Shown here in pieces: positions 27,424 through 38,173 of a DNA stretch of 64,000 nucleotides (position 1 is the stretch's first letter; each line of letters starts with the position of its first letter). Source of the DNA: Psychrobacter sp. NG25 (lineage in GTDB: Bacteria > Pseudomonadota > Gammaproteobacteria > Pseudomonadales > Moraxellaceae); assembly GCF_015234355.1 (NCBI RefSeq), contig NZ_JADGMV010000003.1, forward strand, positions 186,001-250,000. Reading direction: 5' to 3'. The notes beneath the pieces are model-generated. The model did not search any database. It was not told the DNA's origin and worked only from the letters and a program-made list of their open reading frames with translations. Made by a program: the position numbers and the translations under genes.

Positions 27424-28560
27424 ATGCCAAGTGAACCAAATAACCAAGAAATAAACCAAACCATAGATAAAAAAGCAGTCATCGTAAACGTTGCCGTCGC
27501 TGTTATTCATCATAAAGAGCAATATTTCCTTGGGTTTAGAAATGCTACCCAACACCAAGGCAATCGTTATGAGTTCGTCGGCGGTAAGATTGATGCCAAT
27601 GAGAGTGCAGAACAGGCACTGGTTCGAGAAGTCGCTGAAGAAACAGGGATTGCTATAGATAAGGACATTATTGTCAAGCTTGGTCGTTTGCATCATGACT
27701 ATGGTGACAAGCAGGTTGTACTACAGGTTTACAAGATTGAGCTGACAGCGCAGCAATACGAGCAGCATAAGCATTGCGAATATGGATTAGAAGGGCAGGC
27801 GCTGACATGGGTGGATAAATCTAAGCTATTGGCAGGTGAGTATCCCTTGCCCGCTGCGAATAAAACGATTCTAGAGTGGCTGAGATTGCCAACGCAGATA
27901 ACGATTACCTATCCATTATCACATTTTAGCGAATGTTCTGATCCAGCGGCAGCATGGTTACAGTATCATCAAACCCATTTAGCACCAGAGTCTTTGGTTT
28001 ATATCAGAACAAAAGAAGCTGATGCAGAGCGCTCAGGCAATCTAGCAGCGCAATTGATGCATGGTCGTCCAGACGTTCAAGTAATTGTACCTTATGGTAC
28101 TGATAGTCAGGTTATAGACATTGATAAGTCAATACTGATTAAAGATGAAAATATCTCTCATCAAATCGTTGCAAATCATTTGACCCATACGGCATTAATG
28201 CAATGGCTTGAAAGTGTTTCAGACACTTCTGTATCTGAGAATTGTTTATCGGATGACTTTCCATTGATAATCAGCTGTCACGATATTGCCAGTATTGAAG
28301 CGGCCAACAAACTCGCCAGTGCTCGAATACAGCAACAGCTACCGCCAGTGATCGGTATTTTTATCTCACCAGTATTAGCCACTCACACGCATCCTGATAC
28401 TGTACCACTTGGTTGGGAGGCATGGTCTGCCTTAGCACAGCTGGCCGATATGCCAGTCATTGGTTTGGGCGGTCTATCACCCACGATAATAGATCAAGCA
28501 TTAGCACATGGCGGTGTCAGCGTTGCTGGTATTCGTCAGTTTTTTAACAGTGAAAAATGA
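27424..28560 (+). CDS. mutT: Nudix hydrolase (MutT-type) fused to a thiamine-phosphate-synthase-like domain
   Basis: 378 aa in two domains. Residues 18-140 are a MutT-like Nudix domain with the complete Nudix box (G54 to I76: GKIDANES, REVAEETG). MutT removes 8-oxo-dGTP from the nucleotide pool. Residues about 205-378 resemble ThiE/TenI barrels, ending in PVIGLGGLSPTIIDQALAHG. This fusion is widespread in gammaproteobacteria; the second domain probably is not a working thiamine enzyme, but I cannot tell from sequence alone. AAGGA lies seven bases before the ATG. It is transcribed divergently from hemP. Confidence 0.85.
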   Translation: MPSEPNNQEINQTIDKKAVIVNVAVAVIHHKEQYFLGFRNATQHQGNRYEFVGGKIDANESAEQALVREVAEETGIAIDKDIIVKLGRLHHDYGDKQVVLQVYKIELTAQQYEQHKHCEYGLEGQALTWVDKSKLLAGEYPLPAANKTILEWLRLPTQITITYPLSHFSECSDPAAAWLQYHQTHLAPESLVYIRTKEADAERSGNLAAQLMHGRPDVQVIVPYGTDSQVIDIDKSILIKDENISHQIVANHLTHTALMQWLESVSDTSVSENCLSDDFPLIISCHDIASIEAANKLASARIQQQLPPVIGIFISPVLATHTHPDTVPLGWEAWSALAQLADMPVIGLGGLSPTIIDQALAHGGVSVAGIRQFFNSEK

Positions 28561-28987
28561 GAAGAAATTCGACTTATATTGAGCCTATTATTTGTTGAAA
28601 ATTAACAGGGACATCACTGAATTTTCTGATATTTATCCAGTAAGTAACTATGTTTTTATTAGGTGTTTATTCCACTGTATAAACACATAGTTACTTACAA
28701 ACCGTTGCGTTTCCCTACATTGCGACACTGTTTTAATAGTCAAGTTGTCCTTAATATAGAATACTTAATTAAAGAGTATTTACTCTATCATTCGTAAGCA
28801 AGCTGCCTATTATTCATTAGCAAATTGCCTATGAAAATATATTTTGACCCTTGCAATAACATCAAATTCTGTAGCGCTGGTTTACTTATTAGACACGCTT
28901 TTTGAATTTGGCGACGTTCAGAGAGTTAGACTAGGTGGATAAATACACAAAGAAATTTTCACAGTCATTATTAATAACGGTAATTCT
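28561..28987. other. Intergenic region upstream of the lipocalin gene
   Basis: 427 AT-rich bases without a gene. It holds a long inverted repeat (28640-28698) and a loose direct repeat near 28798-28833 (AGCAAGCTGCCTAT and AGCAAATTGCCTAT). Confidence 0.45.
28640..28698. repeat. Long inverted repeat downstream of mutT
   Basis: GTAAGTAACTATGTTTTTAT (28640-28659) and ATAAACACATAGTTACTTAC (28679-28698) pair at 19 of 20 positions around a 19-base spacer. No T run follows on either side, so a simple intrinsic terminator is unlikely. Confidence 0.8.
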
Positions 28988-30154
28988 ATGAAAGCCAACA
29001 AGTTACCTAAGTCAGGATGGTCTGATTCACAGGAAGCTGGTTCTCAATCTCAGCAGACTAGCCAGTCAAGCAGTTATTATCTGGATAAAGATAATGCGCA
29101 AAAGACAGGCTATGCCAGCAATGATGCTAGCTACAACCATGACGAATCGAATGATGAGTATCCGAGCCATTCGGTAAAAGACACGTCTTCGCAAGACAGC
29201 TATTTTGGGTACAAGAGCGCTGTCAAAAGCCTGCTAAAGGCAAAAGAGTCTGCTATGTCTGATGATGACATTACGAAAAATAATGATTCGAAAAGCAGTC
29301 TTGAACAGTCCCAAGGACTAACTCTGTCTGCGCCACTGACCTCAGCATCTGTAGATGATCAAATAAAAACATCAAAAGATAAGTCTGAGCATAGAGATTC
29401 TGAACAAGAAACCGATTCGTCATCGGATACCACTCACTCATCATACAAAGAAATACCGGAGCGCATATTTATGAATGGACTGATCAAGCATACAGGTATT
29501 GCCTTAGCGATTATTATACCATTGGCTGCGTTCTCAGCTTATGCTGCTACGCCTCCAGTCAATGCAGCGTCTATGGCTGCTACCAATGCAACGATGGATA
29601 AGACGACAACAGAGACGCTGTCTATCGAACCAAGCGCCATCATTCATAAGTCTGCAAGTACCCCAACGACAGTCGATAGCGTCGACCTCGAAAAATATGC
29701 CGGAACGTGGTACGAGATAGGGCGTCTACCGATGTATTTTCAACGTAAATGCGCAGGTGATGTTACGGCCAATTACGCCCAAAAAGCTGATGGTAAAGGT
29801 ATAACCGTCACTAACAAGTGTATGGCCGAAGATGGCTCGGAGATTGTTGCTGAAGGTCTCGCTAAGCCAGCGGATGAGACTGGTAGTAAGCTAAAAGTAA
29901 CTTTCTTGCCCTCATGGATTCGTTGGTTACCAGTCGGCCGTGCCGATTATTGGGTACTAGCACGTGATGCTGATTATAAAACGGCATTGGTCGGTACACC
30001 TGACAAAGATTATCTATGGCTGTTGGCTCGTTCGCCTAATGTCAGCCAAGAAACCTATTCTAAATATCGTCAGATTGCACAACAACAAGGTTATGACTTA
30101 AAAGAATTTAAGCTTACGCCGCAAACCAATCAGACGGTAAATTTAACGCCATAG
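28988..30154 (+). CDS. Lipocalin (Blc family) with a long disordered N-terminal extension
   Basis: The C-terminal 155 residues are a bacterial lipocalin: the signature KYAGTWYEIGRLP starts near residue 234, then FQRKCAGDVTANY, WIRWLPVGRADYWVLARD and LLARSP. Blc-type lipocalins sit in the outer membrane and bind lysophospholipids. A hydrophobic segment (about 168-187, ending SAYAA) lies before this domain and looks like a signal peptide. Ahead of it the frame continues for 161 Ser/Asp/Lys-rich residues with no known domain. An internal ATG at 29471 with GGAG ten bases upstream would give a normal exported protein of 227 aa. The ATG at 28988 has only a weak ribosome site, so the true start is open. 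Confidence 0.75.
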   Translation: MKANKLPKSGWSDSQEAGSQSQQTSQSSSYYLDKDNAQKTGYASNDASYNHDESNDEYPSHSVKDTSSQDSYFGYKSAVKSLLKAKESAMSDDDITKNNDSKSSLEQSQGLTLSAPLTSASVDDQIKTSKDKSEHRDSEQETDSSSDTTHSSYKEIPERIFMNGLIKHTGIALAIIIPLAAFSAYAATPPVNAASMAATNATMDKTTTETLSIEPSAIIHKSASTPTTVDSVDLEKYAGTWYEIGRLPMYFQRKCAGDVTANYAQKADGKGITVTNKCMAEDGSEIVAEGLAKPADETGSKLKVTFLPSWIRWLPVGRADYWVLARDADYKTALVGTPDKDYLWLLARSPNVSQETYSKYRQIAQQQGYDLKEFKLTPQTNQTVNLTP

Positions 30155-30562
30155 TTAATATAAATATAAAAAGTTAAATTCTAATTGCAGAATGAGTTTG
30201 TATATCTGATAGACAACTGGTTATTATCAGGTTATTTCAATGAATAAAAAGTCATAGCAACTCTTACTCAAAAAACCTAATAAGGCAGCATATATGGCTG
30301 CCTTTATTTTTATCTTTATTTATATATGAGTCTGTATATGAGAATGAAACCTATTATGCACACTAGCTAATCGGTTACTACTGGCAAAATGAGGCGTTTT
30401 AGGCTAAAATCTATGCGATTCAAATACTCTAGTGTCAATAACCCATATTGATAGTGGTTGATTATCATATTAGAGTCACCATTTAGAGCATACACAACCT
30501 ATCTATTTCATATTTCTTCATATTTTATTGATCATACATTACTGACCATAAGGATGTTTCTC
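30155..30562. other. Intergenic region between the lipocalin and GAPDH genes
   Basis: 408 AT-rich bases with the lipocalin terminator (30280-30311). The GAPDH frame stays open upstream to 30458, but this part has no coding character. A promoter for the GAPDH gene should lie here; I cannot place it. Confidence 0.4.
30280..30311 (+). terminator. Terminator of the lipocalin gene
   Basis: AAGGCAGC (30282-30289) pairs with GCTGCCTT (30297-30304) around a seven-base loop and is followed by TATTTTTATC, about 130 bases after the stop codon. Confidence 0.75.
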
Positions 30563-31996
30563 GTGAGCAACGCTGATACCTTACGCCAATTACATCAAGA
30601 CCACTTAAGCAACTATAACAATCAAGAGCAACAAGCGATTGAGCTAATGGGGTTATTGAATAAGCTCTATAATGCGCAAGACGTACAAGTGACTTTGTTC
30701 GGCGAAACGCTAGACTCTACCTCAGTTGGTCAAATACTCGCTTTGCATCAAAAAGTTGCGTTGCGTGACCATGGTGCTAAGTCTATTGATATCGCTGATA
30801 CGTTAGCGATGGTAAAAGTCATCGCAGAGAGCAAAGATATCCAAGCCACTCGTATCGATGTTGGTCAATTGATTGCTAATGACACTGACGTACAAGCTGC
30901 GCTAAAATCTGTTAATAATGCAGGTGCCGTGAATGGCGCGACAGATGTAGTATTATATGGTTTCGGCCGTATTGGTCGTATCTTGACCCGTTTATTACTG
31001 GCGCAAGCGTCAAGTGCAAAAGGTATGCAATTAAAAGCTATCGTCGTACGTCCAGCAGCAGCTGGTGACTTGGCCAAACGTATTTCATTGCTTGAGCGTG
31101 ATTCGATCCATGGTAGATTTTTGGGTGGCATCAGCATCGATGATGACAACAATGGCATGATTATTAATGGTCGTTTTGTACAAGTTATCTATGCGAAAGA
31201 TCCTAGTGAAATCGACTACACCGCTTACGGTATCAACGATGCTCTCGTTATCGATAACACGGGTATCTGGAAAGACGAAGCAGGCCTTGGCAAGCATCTA
31301 CAATCTACTGGCGTGAAAAAAGTACTACTAACTGCCCCTGCTGGTGGTGATATCAAAAACGTCGTTTATGGTGTGAACAATGACACGGTTGGTGATGACA
31401 CTATCGTTAGTGCTGCCAGCTGTACGACCAATGCTATTACACCAACGCTAAATGTATTGAATGATGAGTACGGTATCGAAAACGGTCACGTAGAGACTAT
31501 TCACTCATTTACCAATGATCAAAACTTGGTTGATAACTACCATAAAGCAGACCGCCGTGGTCGTAGTGCAGTGATGAATATGGTTATCACGAGCACAGGC
31601 GCAGCAAAAGCAGTTGGTAAAGCATTACCAGAATTGAGTGGTAAGCTAACGGGCAACGCCATTCGTGTACCAACACCAAATGTCAGCTTAGCAATTTTGA
31701 ACTTAACGCTTAAAACGGCACCAGAAAGTGCTGAAGCGTTGAATGAATTCTTGCGTAAAATTGCCAACAGCAGCACTTGGCAGTCGCAGATTGCTTATAC
31801 AGATTCTACAGAAGCCGTATCAACAGATTTCGTTGGCACGACTCATGTTGGCATCATCGATGCGCAAGCGACTATTCTGACTGGTAATCAAGCTATTGTG
31901 TATGTTTGGTATGACAACGAAGTAGGTTATAGTACTCAGGTATTGCGTCTGGCGACACAGATGGCCGGAATCAGCTACGCTCAGGTTCCTGCATAG
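30563..31996 (+). CDS. gap: Glyceraldehyde-3-phosphate dehydrogenase, long form
   Basis: Converts glyceraldehyde-3-phosphate to 1,3-bisphosphoglycerate with NAD(P). At 477 aa it belongs to the long form found in Pseudomonas and Acinetobacter relatives, with about 130 extra N-terminal residues before the Rossmann motif VLYGFGRIGRILTRLL. The catalytic Cys lies in SAASCTTNAITP, with the phosphate-site HSFTNDQN, RRGRSAVMN and the C-terminal WYDNEVGYS all present. I chose GTG at 30563: AAGGA (30550-30554) is eight bases upstream, whereas the ATG at 30554 overlaps that site. It stands alone, without other glycolytic genes nearby. Confidence 0.9.
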   Translation: MSNADTLRQLHQDHLSNYNNQEQQAIELMGLLNKLYNAQDVQVTLFGETLDSTSVGQILALHQKVALRDHGAKSIDIADTLAMVKVIAESKDIQATRIDVGQLIANDTDVQAALKSVNNAGAVNGATDVVLYGFGRIGRILTRLLLAQASSAKGMQLKAIVVRPAAAGDLAKRISLLERDSIHGRFLGGISIDDDNNGMIINGRFVQVIYAKDPSEIDYTAYGINDALVIDNTGIWKDEAGLGKHLQSTGVKKVLLTAPAGGDIKNVVYGVNNDTVGDDTIVSAASCTTNAITPTLNVLNDEYGIENGHVETIHSFTNDQNLVDNYHKADRRGRSAVMNMVITSTGAAKAVGKALPELSGKLTGNAIRVPTPNVSLAILNLTLKTAPESAEALNEFLRKIANSSTWQSQIAYTDSTEAVSTDFVGTTHVGIIDAQATILTGNQAIVYVWYDNEVGYSTQVLRLATQMAGISYAQVPA

Positions 31997-32116
31997 AACG
32001 TTAAGCATAACAAACCAGTTATCTGATATTGTGTAAATTGGTGCGGTCATACTGCAAAATTTGCCATAATAGCGGCTGGTTTGGATAGCTTGACATTGCG
32101 TTAGCTGTCATACTTA

Positions 32117-32154
32117 AACACCCGATAGTCCGATTGATTATCGGGTGTTATTTT
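32117..32154 (+). terminator. gap terminator
   Basis: AACACCCGATA (32117-32127) pairs perfectly with TATCGGGTGTT (32139-32149), 11-base loop, then ATTTTC. About 120 bases after the gap stop codon. Confidence 0.8.
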
Positions 32155-32198
32155 CATATTGAATATCAAATACAAGTAGCGTGCTTTTAGCGCTTATT

Positions 32199-32222
32199 TT
32201 GTCACAATATTTTTTGTGACAA
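32199..32222. promoter_or_regulatory. Perfect inverted repeat overlapping the obgE promoter
   Basis: TTGTCACAA (32199-32207) and TTGTGACAA (32214-32222) form a perfect 9-bp palindrome with a six-base A/T spacer. Its right arm covers the likely -35 box of obgE. This is the form of a dimeric repressor operator; no regulator is known to me for it. Confidence 0.5.
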
Positions 32223-32243
32223 CACAGTAAAACCCCATAATAT
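32214..32243 (+). promoter_or_regulatory. Probable obgE promoter
   Basis: TTGTGA (32214-32219) lies 16 bases before CATAAT (32236-32241) or 18 before TAATAT (32238-32243). It gives a leader of roughly 45 bases to the obgE start. Confidence 0.4.
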
Positions 32244-32281
32244 AACCGTTGGTTGTAACCAGTATATAAACTGGATTGTGA

Positions 32282-33508
<1,227 letters not shown>

Positions 33509-33589
33509 TAAGTGAACAAGCTTGAACTGATATACCTGAATTTTTTAAATCAATCCCCTAATCAATTCATAAGATAAAAAGGAGTTTAT

Positions 33590-34762
33590 ATGGCAGATGG
33601 CATAGAAAACACGATCGAAGAAGCAAGATTTGTTAAGCAAAATCGCAACTTTGATATTCAGCGCGTTATTGTCAAGATTGGCTCATCGTTGTTAACCAAT
33701 AACGGTCGAGGACTGGATCGAACTGCCATATACGAGTGGGCCAAGCAGATTGCTAAGCTGCACAAGCAAGGCGTCGAAGTGCTGTTAGTATCGTCAGGTG
33801 CTGTTGCTGAAGGTGTGGTACGTATGAACCTTGAGGAGCGCCCTAAAAAATTAGCCGCACTACAGGCCTGTGCTTCTATTGGTCAAATGGGTTTGATCGA
33901 AACATGGTGGTCAGCATTGATCCAACATGGTATCCAAAGCTCGCAACTGCTACTGACTCATGATGATCTGTCTAATCGTAGCCGTTATCTCAATACGACA
34001 GGTGCATTGACGCAATTATTAGAATGGCGCGTGCTACCTGTTATCAATGAAAACGACACTATTACCATTGATGAAATCAAATTCGGTGATAATGATACAT
34101 TAGGGGCAATGGCTGCTGCGATGGTCAATGCTGATTTGTATATCATCCTCACCGATCAAGATGGTGTGTTCACAGATAACCCACGTGACAATCCTAATGC
34201 AAAAATGATTCGTCAAGAGCGCGCGATGGCTGATTATTTATTTGATATAGCTGGTGATGGCGGTAAGCTAGGACGCGGTGGTATGTTAACCAAAATCCGT
34301 GCTGGTCGCCTTGCTGCAATGGGTGGCTGTCCAACTGTTATTGTGAGCGGTGCCATTGAAGATGTCATTACTCGTGTAGTATCAGGTGAAGCGGTTGGTA
34401 CGCTATTGACGACTAACGATGAAGATAAGATTATCGCCCGTAAGCAATGGCTTGCTGCGCATTTACGCATGTCAGGTAGCTTGGTTGTAGATGCAGGTGC
34501 TGCCAAGGCATTGACTGAGCTTAATAGAAGTCTACTACCGGTCGGTGTTGTCGAAGTCCGTGGTGGTTTTGATGAAGGTGATGTGGTTGAAATCATCCAT
34601 CAAGATACTGGTGAACGTATCGCGGTTGGGCAAGTCAACTTCTCATCGCAGGATGCACATCGAGTAGCACGTGAGCGTACAGAGCAGTTTGATAGGATTT
34701 TTGGTAGCAGTGAAGAGCGTGTTGTCATGGTACATCGTGACAACTTGGCACTAACCGTATAG
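33590..34762 (+). CDS. proB: Glutamate 5-kinase ProB
   Basis: First enzyme of proline synthesis, phosphorylating the gamma-carboxyl of glutamate. The amino-acid-kinase domain shows VIVKIGSSLLTNNGRG (about 25-40), LLVSSGAVAEG, INENDTITIDEIKFGDNDTLGA and LTDQDGVFTDNPR. A C-terminal PUA domain (about 295-390, GGFDEGDVVEI) is present. The length of 390 is typical. AAGGAG lies eight bases before the ATG. It is 81 bases after obgE, perhaps co-transcribed. Confidence 0.96.
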   Translation: MADGIENTIEEARFVKQNRNFDIQRVIVKIGSSLLTNNGRGLDRTAIYEWAKQIAKLHKQGVEVLLVSSGAVAEGVVRMNLEERPKKLAALQACASIGQMGLIETWWSALIQHGIQSSQLLLTHDDLSNRSRYLNTTGALTQLLEWRVLPVINENDTITIDEIKFGDNDTLGAMAAAMVNADLYIILTDQDGVFTDNPRDNPNAKMIRQERAMADYLFDIAGDGGKLGRGGMLTKIRAGRLAAMGGCPTVIVSGAIEDVITRVVSGEAVGTLLTTNDEDKIIARKQWLAAHLRMSGSLVVDAGAAKALTELNRSLLPVGVVEVRGGFDEGDVVEIIHQDTGERIAVGQVNFSSQDAHRVARERTEQFDRIFGSSEERVVMVHRDNLALTV

Positions 34763-34894
34763 TACATTAATAATATAGAAGCGCTTGGTGTGTACATAGT
34801 CTCAGTCTAAATATGTATTAATAATATTGAAACTGAGATGTTGCTACGACCATTCTATAAATATTTATCATTCTTTTATTTAACGTATTTTATC

Positions 34895-34936
34895 CAACAA
34901 AGTATTCATCGATAAGTATGAATACTTTGTTGTTTT
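34895..34936 (+). terminator. Terminator between proB and hemE
   Basis: CAACAAAGTATTCAT (34895-34909) and ATGAATACTTTGTTG (34918-34932) form a perfect 15-bp stem with an eight-base loop, followed by TTTT. The structure ends directly against the hemE ribosome site GGAG (34937-34940), so it may also influence hemE translation if transcription reads through. Confidence 0.7.
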
Positions 34937-34948
34937 GGAGATTTGTAC

Positions 34949-36085
34949 ATGAGTGCTTCAGACAATAGTAACTCGACTCAGCACGACTTTGCGCCATTAA
35001 AAAACGACAGATTGCTGCGAGCACTACGATTTGAGACGATAGATACCACCCCAGTTTGGATGATGCGTCAAGCAGGCCGTTATTTACCAGAATATAAAGC
35101 CACCCGTGCTGAAGCCGGCGATTTCATGAGTCTGTGTAGAGATACAGACCGTGCCACCGAAGTAACTCTACAGCCATTACGTCGTTATGATTTAGATGCT
35201 GCTATCTTATTCAGTGATATCTTGACCATTCCTGATGCCATGGGACTGGGCTTATACTTTGAGGCGGGCGAAGGTCCTAAGTTTAAGCATCCTATTCGTA
35301 CGCAAGCAGATCTTGATCGATTGCCTGTGCTAGACGCTAATGACTCTCTTGATTACGTCATGCGTGCTGTGACGAGCATCCGTAAAGCGCTAAATGGTCA
35401 AGTACCATTATTTGGTTTTTCTGGTAGCCCGTGGACGCTAGCCACTTATATGATTGAAGGCGGCAGCTCAAAAGATTATCGTTATACCAAAGGTTTTTTA
35501 TACAGCAATCCTGAGTTTTTGCATCAATTATTAGATAAGTTGGCAACGTCTGTTATTGATTATTTAGATGCACAAATCGTTGCTGGTGCTCAGATTGTAC
35601 AGATATTTGATAGCTGGGGCGGCGCGCTTGGTCATCGTCAGTTTATTGACTTTTCTCATGCTTATAATAAGCGTATCGTCGCTGAGCTAAAGGTACGCCA
35701 TCCAGAAATACCAGTGGTATTGTTTACGAAAGGTGGTGGGCTATGGTTAGACATTCAAGCTGATAGCGAAGCCGATGTGTTAGGTCTAGACTGGACGATG
35801 CCGATTGACCGTGCACGTCAGGTATTGACTGACAGTCAGCGTCAACTGACCAAGCAACATAAAAAACTACAAAGTAGCAAAGCCATCCAAGGTAACTTGG
35901 ATCCAGCAACCTTGTATGGTTCACCTGCGACGATTCGCGCTGAAGTAAATGCAATGCTAGATAGTGCGTATGCTAGCGGCGAAAAAACAGGTTATATCGC
36001 AAACTTAGGTCATGGCATCACTCAGTGGGTCAACCCTGACAATGCAAAAGTGTTTATCGATGCGGTGCACGATTACAAAATCTAA
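34949..36085 (+). CDS. hemE: Uroporphyrinogen decarboxylase HemE
   Basis: Removes four carboxyl groups from uroporphyrinogen III to give coproporphyrinogen III in heme synthesis. The 378-aa protein has the signatures [15 protein letters not shown] and [13 protein letters not shown] near the N terminus, [17 protein letters not shown] in the middle and GNLDPATLY near the end. The ATG at 34949 has GGAG eight bases upstream; an in-frame TTG at 34943 is less likely. Confidence 0.96.
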   Translation: MSASDNSNSTQHDFAPLKNDRLLRALRFETIDTTPVWMMRQAGRYLPEYKATRAEAGDFMSLCRDTDRATEVTLQPLRRYDLDAAILFSDILTIPDAMGLGLYFEAGEGPKFKHPIRTQADLDRLPVLDANDSLDYVMRAVTSIRKALNGQVPLFGFSGSPWTLATYMIEGGSSKDYRYTKGFLYSNPEFLHQLLDKLATSVIDYLDAQIVAGAQIVQIFDSWGGALGHRQFIDFSHAYNKRIVAELKVRHPEIPVVLFTKGGGLWLDIQADSEADVLGLDWTMPIDRARQVLTDSQRQLTKQHKKLQSSKAIQGNLDPATLYGSPATIRAEVNAMLDSAYASGEKTGYIANLGHGITQWVNPDNAKVFIDAVHDYKI

Positions 36086-36170
36086 AATTTAGACAGGCAA
36101 AGCTTATAAGCGTCAAGATAGACGTTATATTTATCTGCTATTTACTGAGTAAAAGAAAAAAGGATATCTT

Positions 36171-37238
36171 ATGATTTCAGCAGCGATTGTTGGTGGTACA
36201 GGTTATACGGGTATTGAGCTGATTCGCTTATTATCTGCTCATCCTGAAGTATCTATTGATTTGCTAACCTCGCGTAGTGAAGCTGGTACTCGAGCTGATG
36301 AGATATTCCCAAGCCTACGCGGTATATCAGATATCGTCTTTAGCGATTTAGGTGACGATACGCTTGCGACGCTACAAAAGTGTGATGTGGTGTTTTTTGC
36401 GACACCACACGGCGTGGCAATGCAGCAAGCTGAAGCGCTTACTCAAGCAGGCGTCAAGGTCATTGATTTGGCTGCTGACTTTCGTTTGCAGTCATTGACT
36501 GACTTTGAGAAATGGTATAAACAGTCACATGCATGTCCTGAGCTGTTAAAGACCGCTGTTTATGGACTACCTGAAGTCAATCGCGATAAACTTGCAAATG
36601 CATTGTTGGTGGGCAACCCTGGCTGTTATCCAACTACTGCAATTTTGGGTTTGAAGCCGATCATTGAAGGACAAAATAAACAAGCAGAACGCTTGATTGA
36701 ATCTCGTATTGTCATTGATGCAAAGTCTGGTGTGTCTGGAGCGGGTCGCCAAGCCTCGCTTGCGCTAAATTATGCTGAATCAACAGATAACTTCAAAGCT
36801 TATAGCGTCGAGGGGCATCGTCATCTACCTGAGATTGAGCAGGGTGTTGCACAATTATTAGACAGTCAGTTTACCCATCGTATTCGTTTTTTACCGCATT
36901 TAGTACCGATGATACGCGGTATGCTAAGCTCAATTCATATGGAACTGACGGATGCTGGGGCTGCTATCGACTGGCAACAGGCGTTTGAAAACGCATATGC
37001 ATCAGAGACGTTCGTTGATGTGATGCCAAAAGGTGTTTACCCTGATACACGTAGTGTACGTGCCAGTAATCGTTTACGTATTGCTGTGCATCAAGACAAT
37101 GATCGTGATGAGTTGACTGTCATCGTAGTACAAGATAATTTGGTCAAAGGGGCAGCAGGACAGGCCGTACAGAATATGAATGTTATGTTTGGTTTTGATG
37201 AGTCAATGGGGCTGAATTTCGCTCCTATCGTCCCATAA
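36171..37238 (+). CDS. argC: N-acetyl-gamma-glutamyl-phosphate reductase ArgC
   Basis: Third step of arginine synthesis: NADPH-dependent reduction of N-acetylglutamyl phosphate to the semialdehyde. 355 aa, full length. It has the Rossmann motif AIVGGTGYTGIELIRLL at the N terminus, the catalytic Cys in VGNPGCYPTTAIL, KSGVSGAGR, and the His-containing SVEGHRHLPEIEQ. AAAAAGGA lies eight bases before the ATG. Confidence 0.96.
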   Translation: MISAAIVGGTGYTGIELIRLLSAHPEVSIDLLTSRSEAGTRADEIFPSLRGISDIVFSDLGDDTLATLQKCDVVFFATPHGVAMQQAEALTQAGVKVIDLAADFRLQSLTDFEKWYKQSHACPELLKTAVYGLPEVNRDKLANALLVGNPGCYPTTAILGLKPIIEGQNKQAERLIESRIVIDAKSGVSGAGRQASLALNYAESTDNFKAYSVEGHRHLPEIEQGVAQLLDSQFTHRIRFLPHLVPMIRGMLSSIHMELTDAGAAIDWQQAFENAYASETFVDVMPKGVYPDTRSVRASNRLRIAVHQDNDRDELTVIVVQDNLVKGAAGQAVQNMNVMFGFDESMGLNFAPIVP

Positions 37239-37339
37239 TATAAATTTCTGACATTGAACTGTTGGCACTTATGTTGCTAGGTATTGCTTATAAATTCCGC
37301 TATAATAACAGGTACTTATTGTTAAGAGATACCGCCTAA

Positions 37340-38173
37340 ATGCGTGTTAAGTTTGTATTACGCTTTTGCTCACAGTCAGCACGTTCATCGTGTACAGACG
37401 CCACTCGCCATCGTTTTAGCCCAGTAAGTTCTATGGGCCGCGAGCAGCAAGGAGCGTCTACATTGGTATTGGCGCTATTCGTGGTTGTCATACTGGTAAC
37501 GGCCATGGTTGGATTGATATTTGGTCATAAGCTCGGCTATCAGCGCGGCTACCACTCTATGGAGACGGAAACCCAGCAAGCACTAATCAATAGTGAAGAG
37601 GCGACCAAAGAGCTGGAAGACACGCGTCTTAGTCATAAAATAGCGATCAATCAGGCGGCTACTGCCAAGCAAGAGTTGGCGATAAGCTTAGCAAATGTAA
37701 AAGAGCTGAGTGAAAACAAGCAAGAATTGACGGTTGAAAACAGACAGCTTTCGCAGCTCAATGAGTTATATGCTGATATCGTTAGTAGCAACGGCGGCAT
37801 GCCGTTACAGGTGCTTGGCGCTCATATTAAACCATTACCCGAAAATGCTTTTGAGTATATGTTTGATGTTGGAATGCTTGCCAGTGATGGCATGTCAAAA
37901 CGTCTAACGCCAACATTGACACTGCTCAATGATGATGACTTTGTAGAAGTACCTCTAGATCATCCAATTGATACGATTGAAGGCATTGTTCGTATTCGTG
38001 GTCGCTTTATTATGCCATCTAGCTTTAAGCCGTTACAAGTAAAACTCAGCTTGAAAGCAGGCGGGCAGGAAGTAGAACAGCTCTATGATTGGAAGCTCGG
38101 TGCGCGAGTTGATAACATGCCACTATCACTTTTAGATTTACCAGAAGTCGATGACAGTCCTATTAAGCCTTAG
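37340..38173 (+). CDS. Single-pass membrane coiled-coil protein, DUF6776-like
   Basis: A 277-aa protein with one membrane helix (about 41-62, LVLALFVVVILVTAMVGLIF). A predicted coiled coil follows (about 75-150, rich in Glu, Lys, Gln and Leu), then a compact C-terminal beta-rich domain (about 155-265). A similar protein follows argC in Pseudomonas genomes; its function is unknown to me. The N-terminal 32 residues are basic and Ser/Cys-rich; Met32 is an alternative start. A TATAAT box lies at 37301-37306, 34 bases before the start. Confidence 0.65.
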   Translation: MRVKFVLRFCSQSARSSCTDATRHRFSPVSSMGREQQGASTLVLALFVVVILVTAMVGLIFGHKLGYQRGYHSMETETQQALINSEEATKELEDTRLSHKIAINQAATAKQELAISLANVKELSENKQELTVENRQLSQLNELYADIVSSNGGMPLQVLGAHIKPLPENAFEYMFDVGMLASDGMSKRLTPTLTLLNDDDFVEVPLDHPIDTIEGIVRIRGRFIMPSSFKPLQVKLSLKAGGQEVEQLYDWKLGARVDNMPLSLLDLPEVDDSPIKP

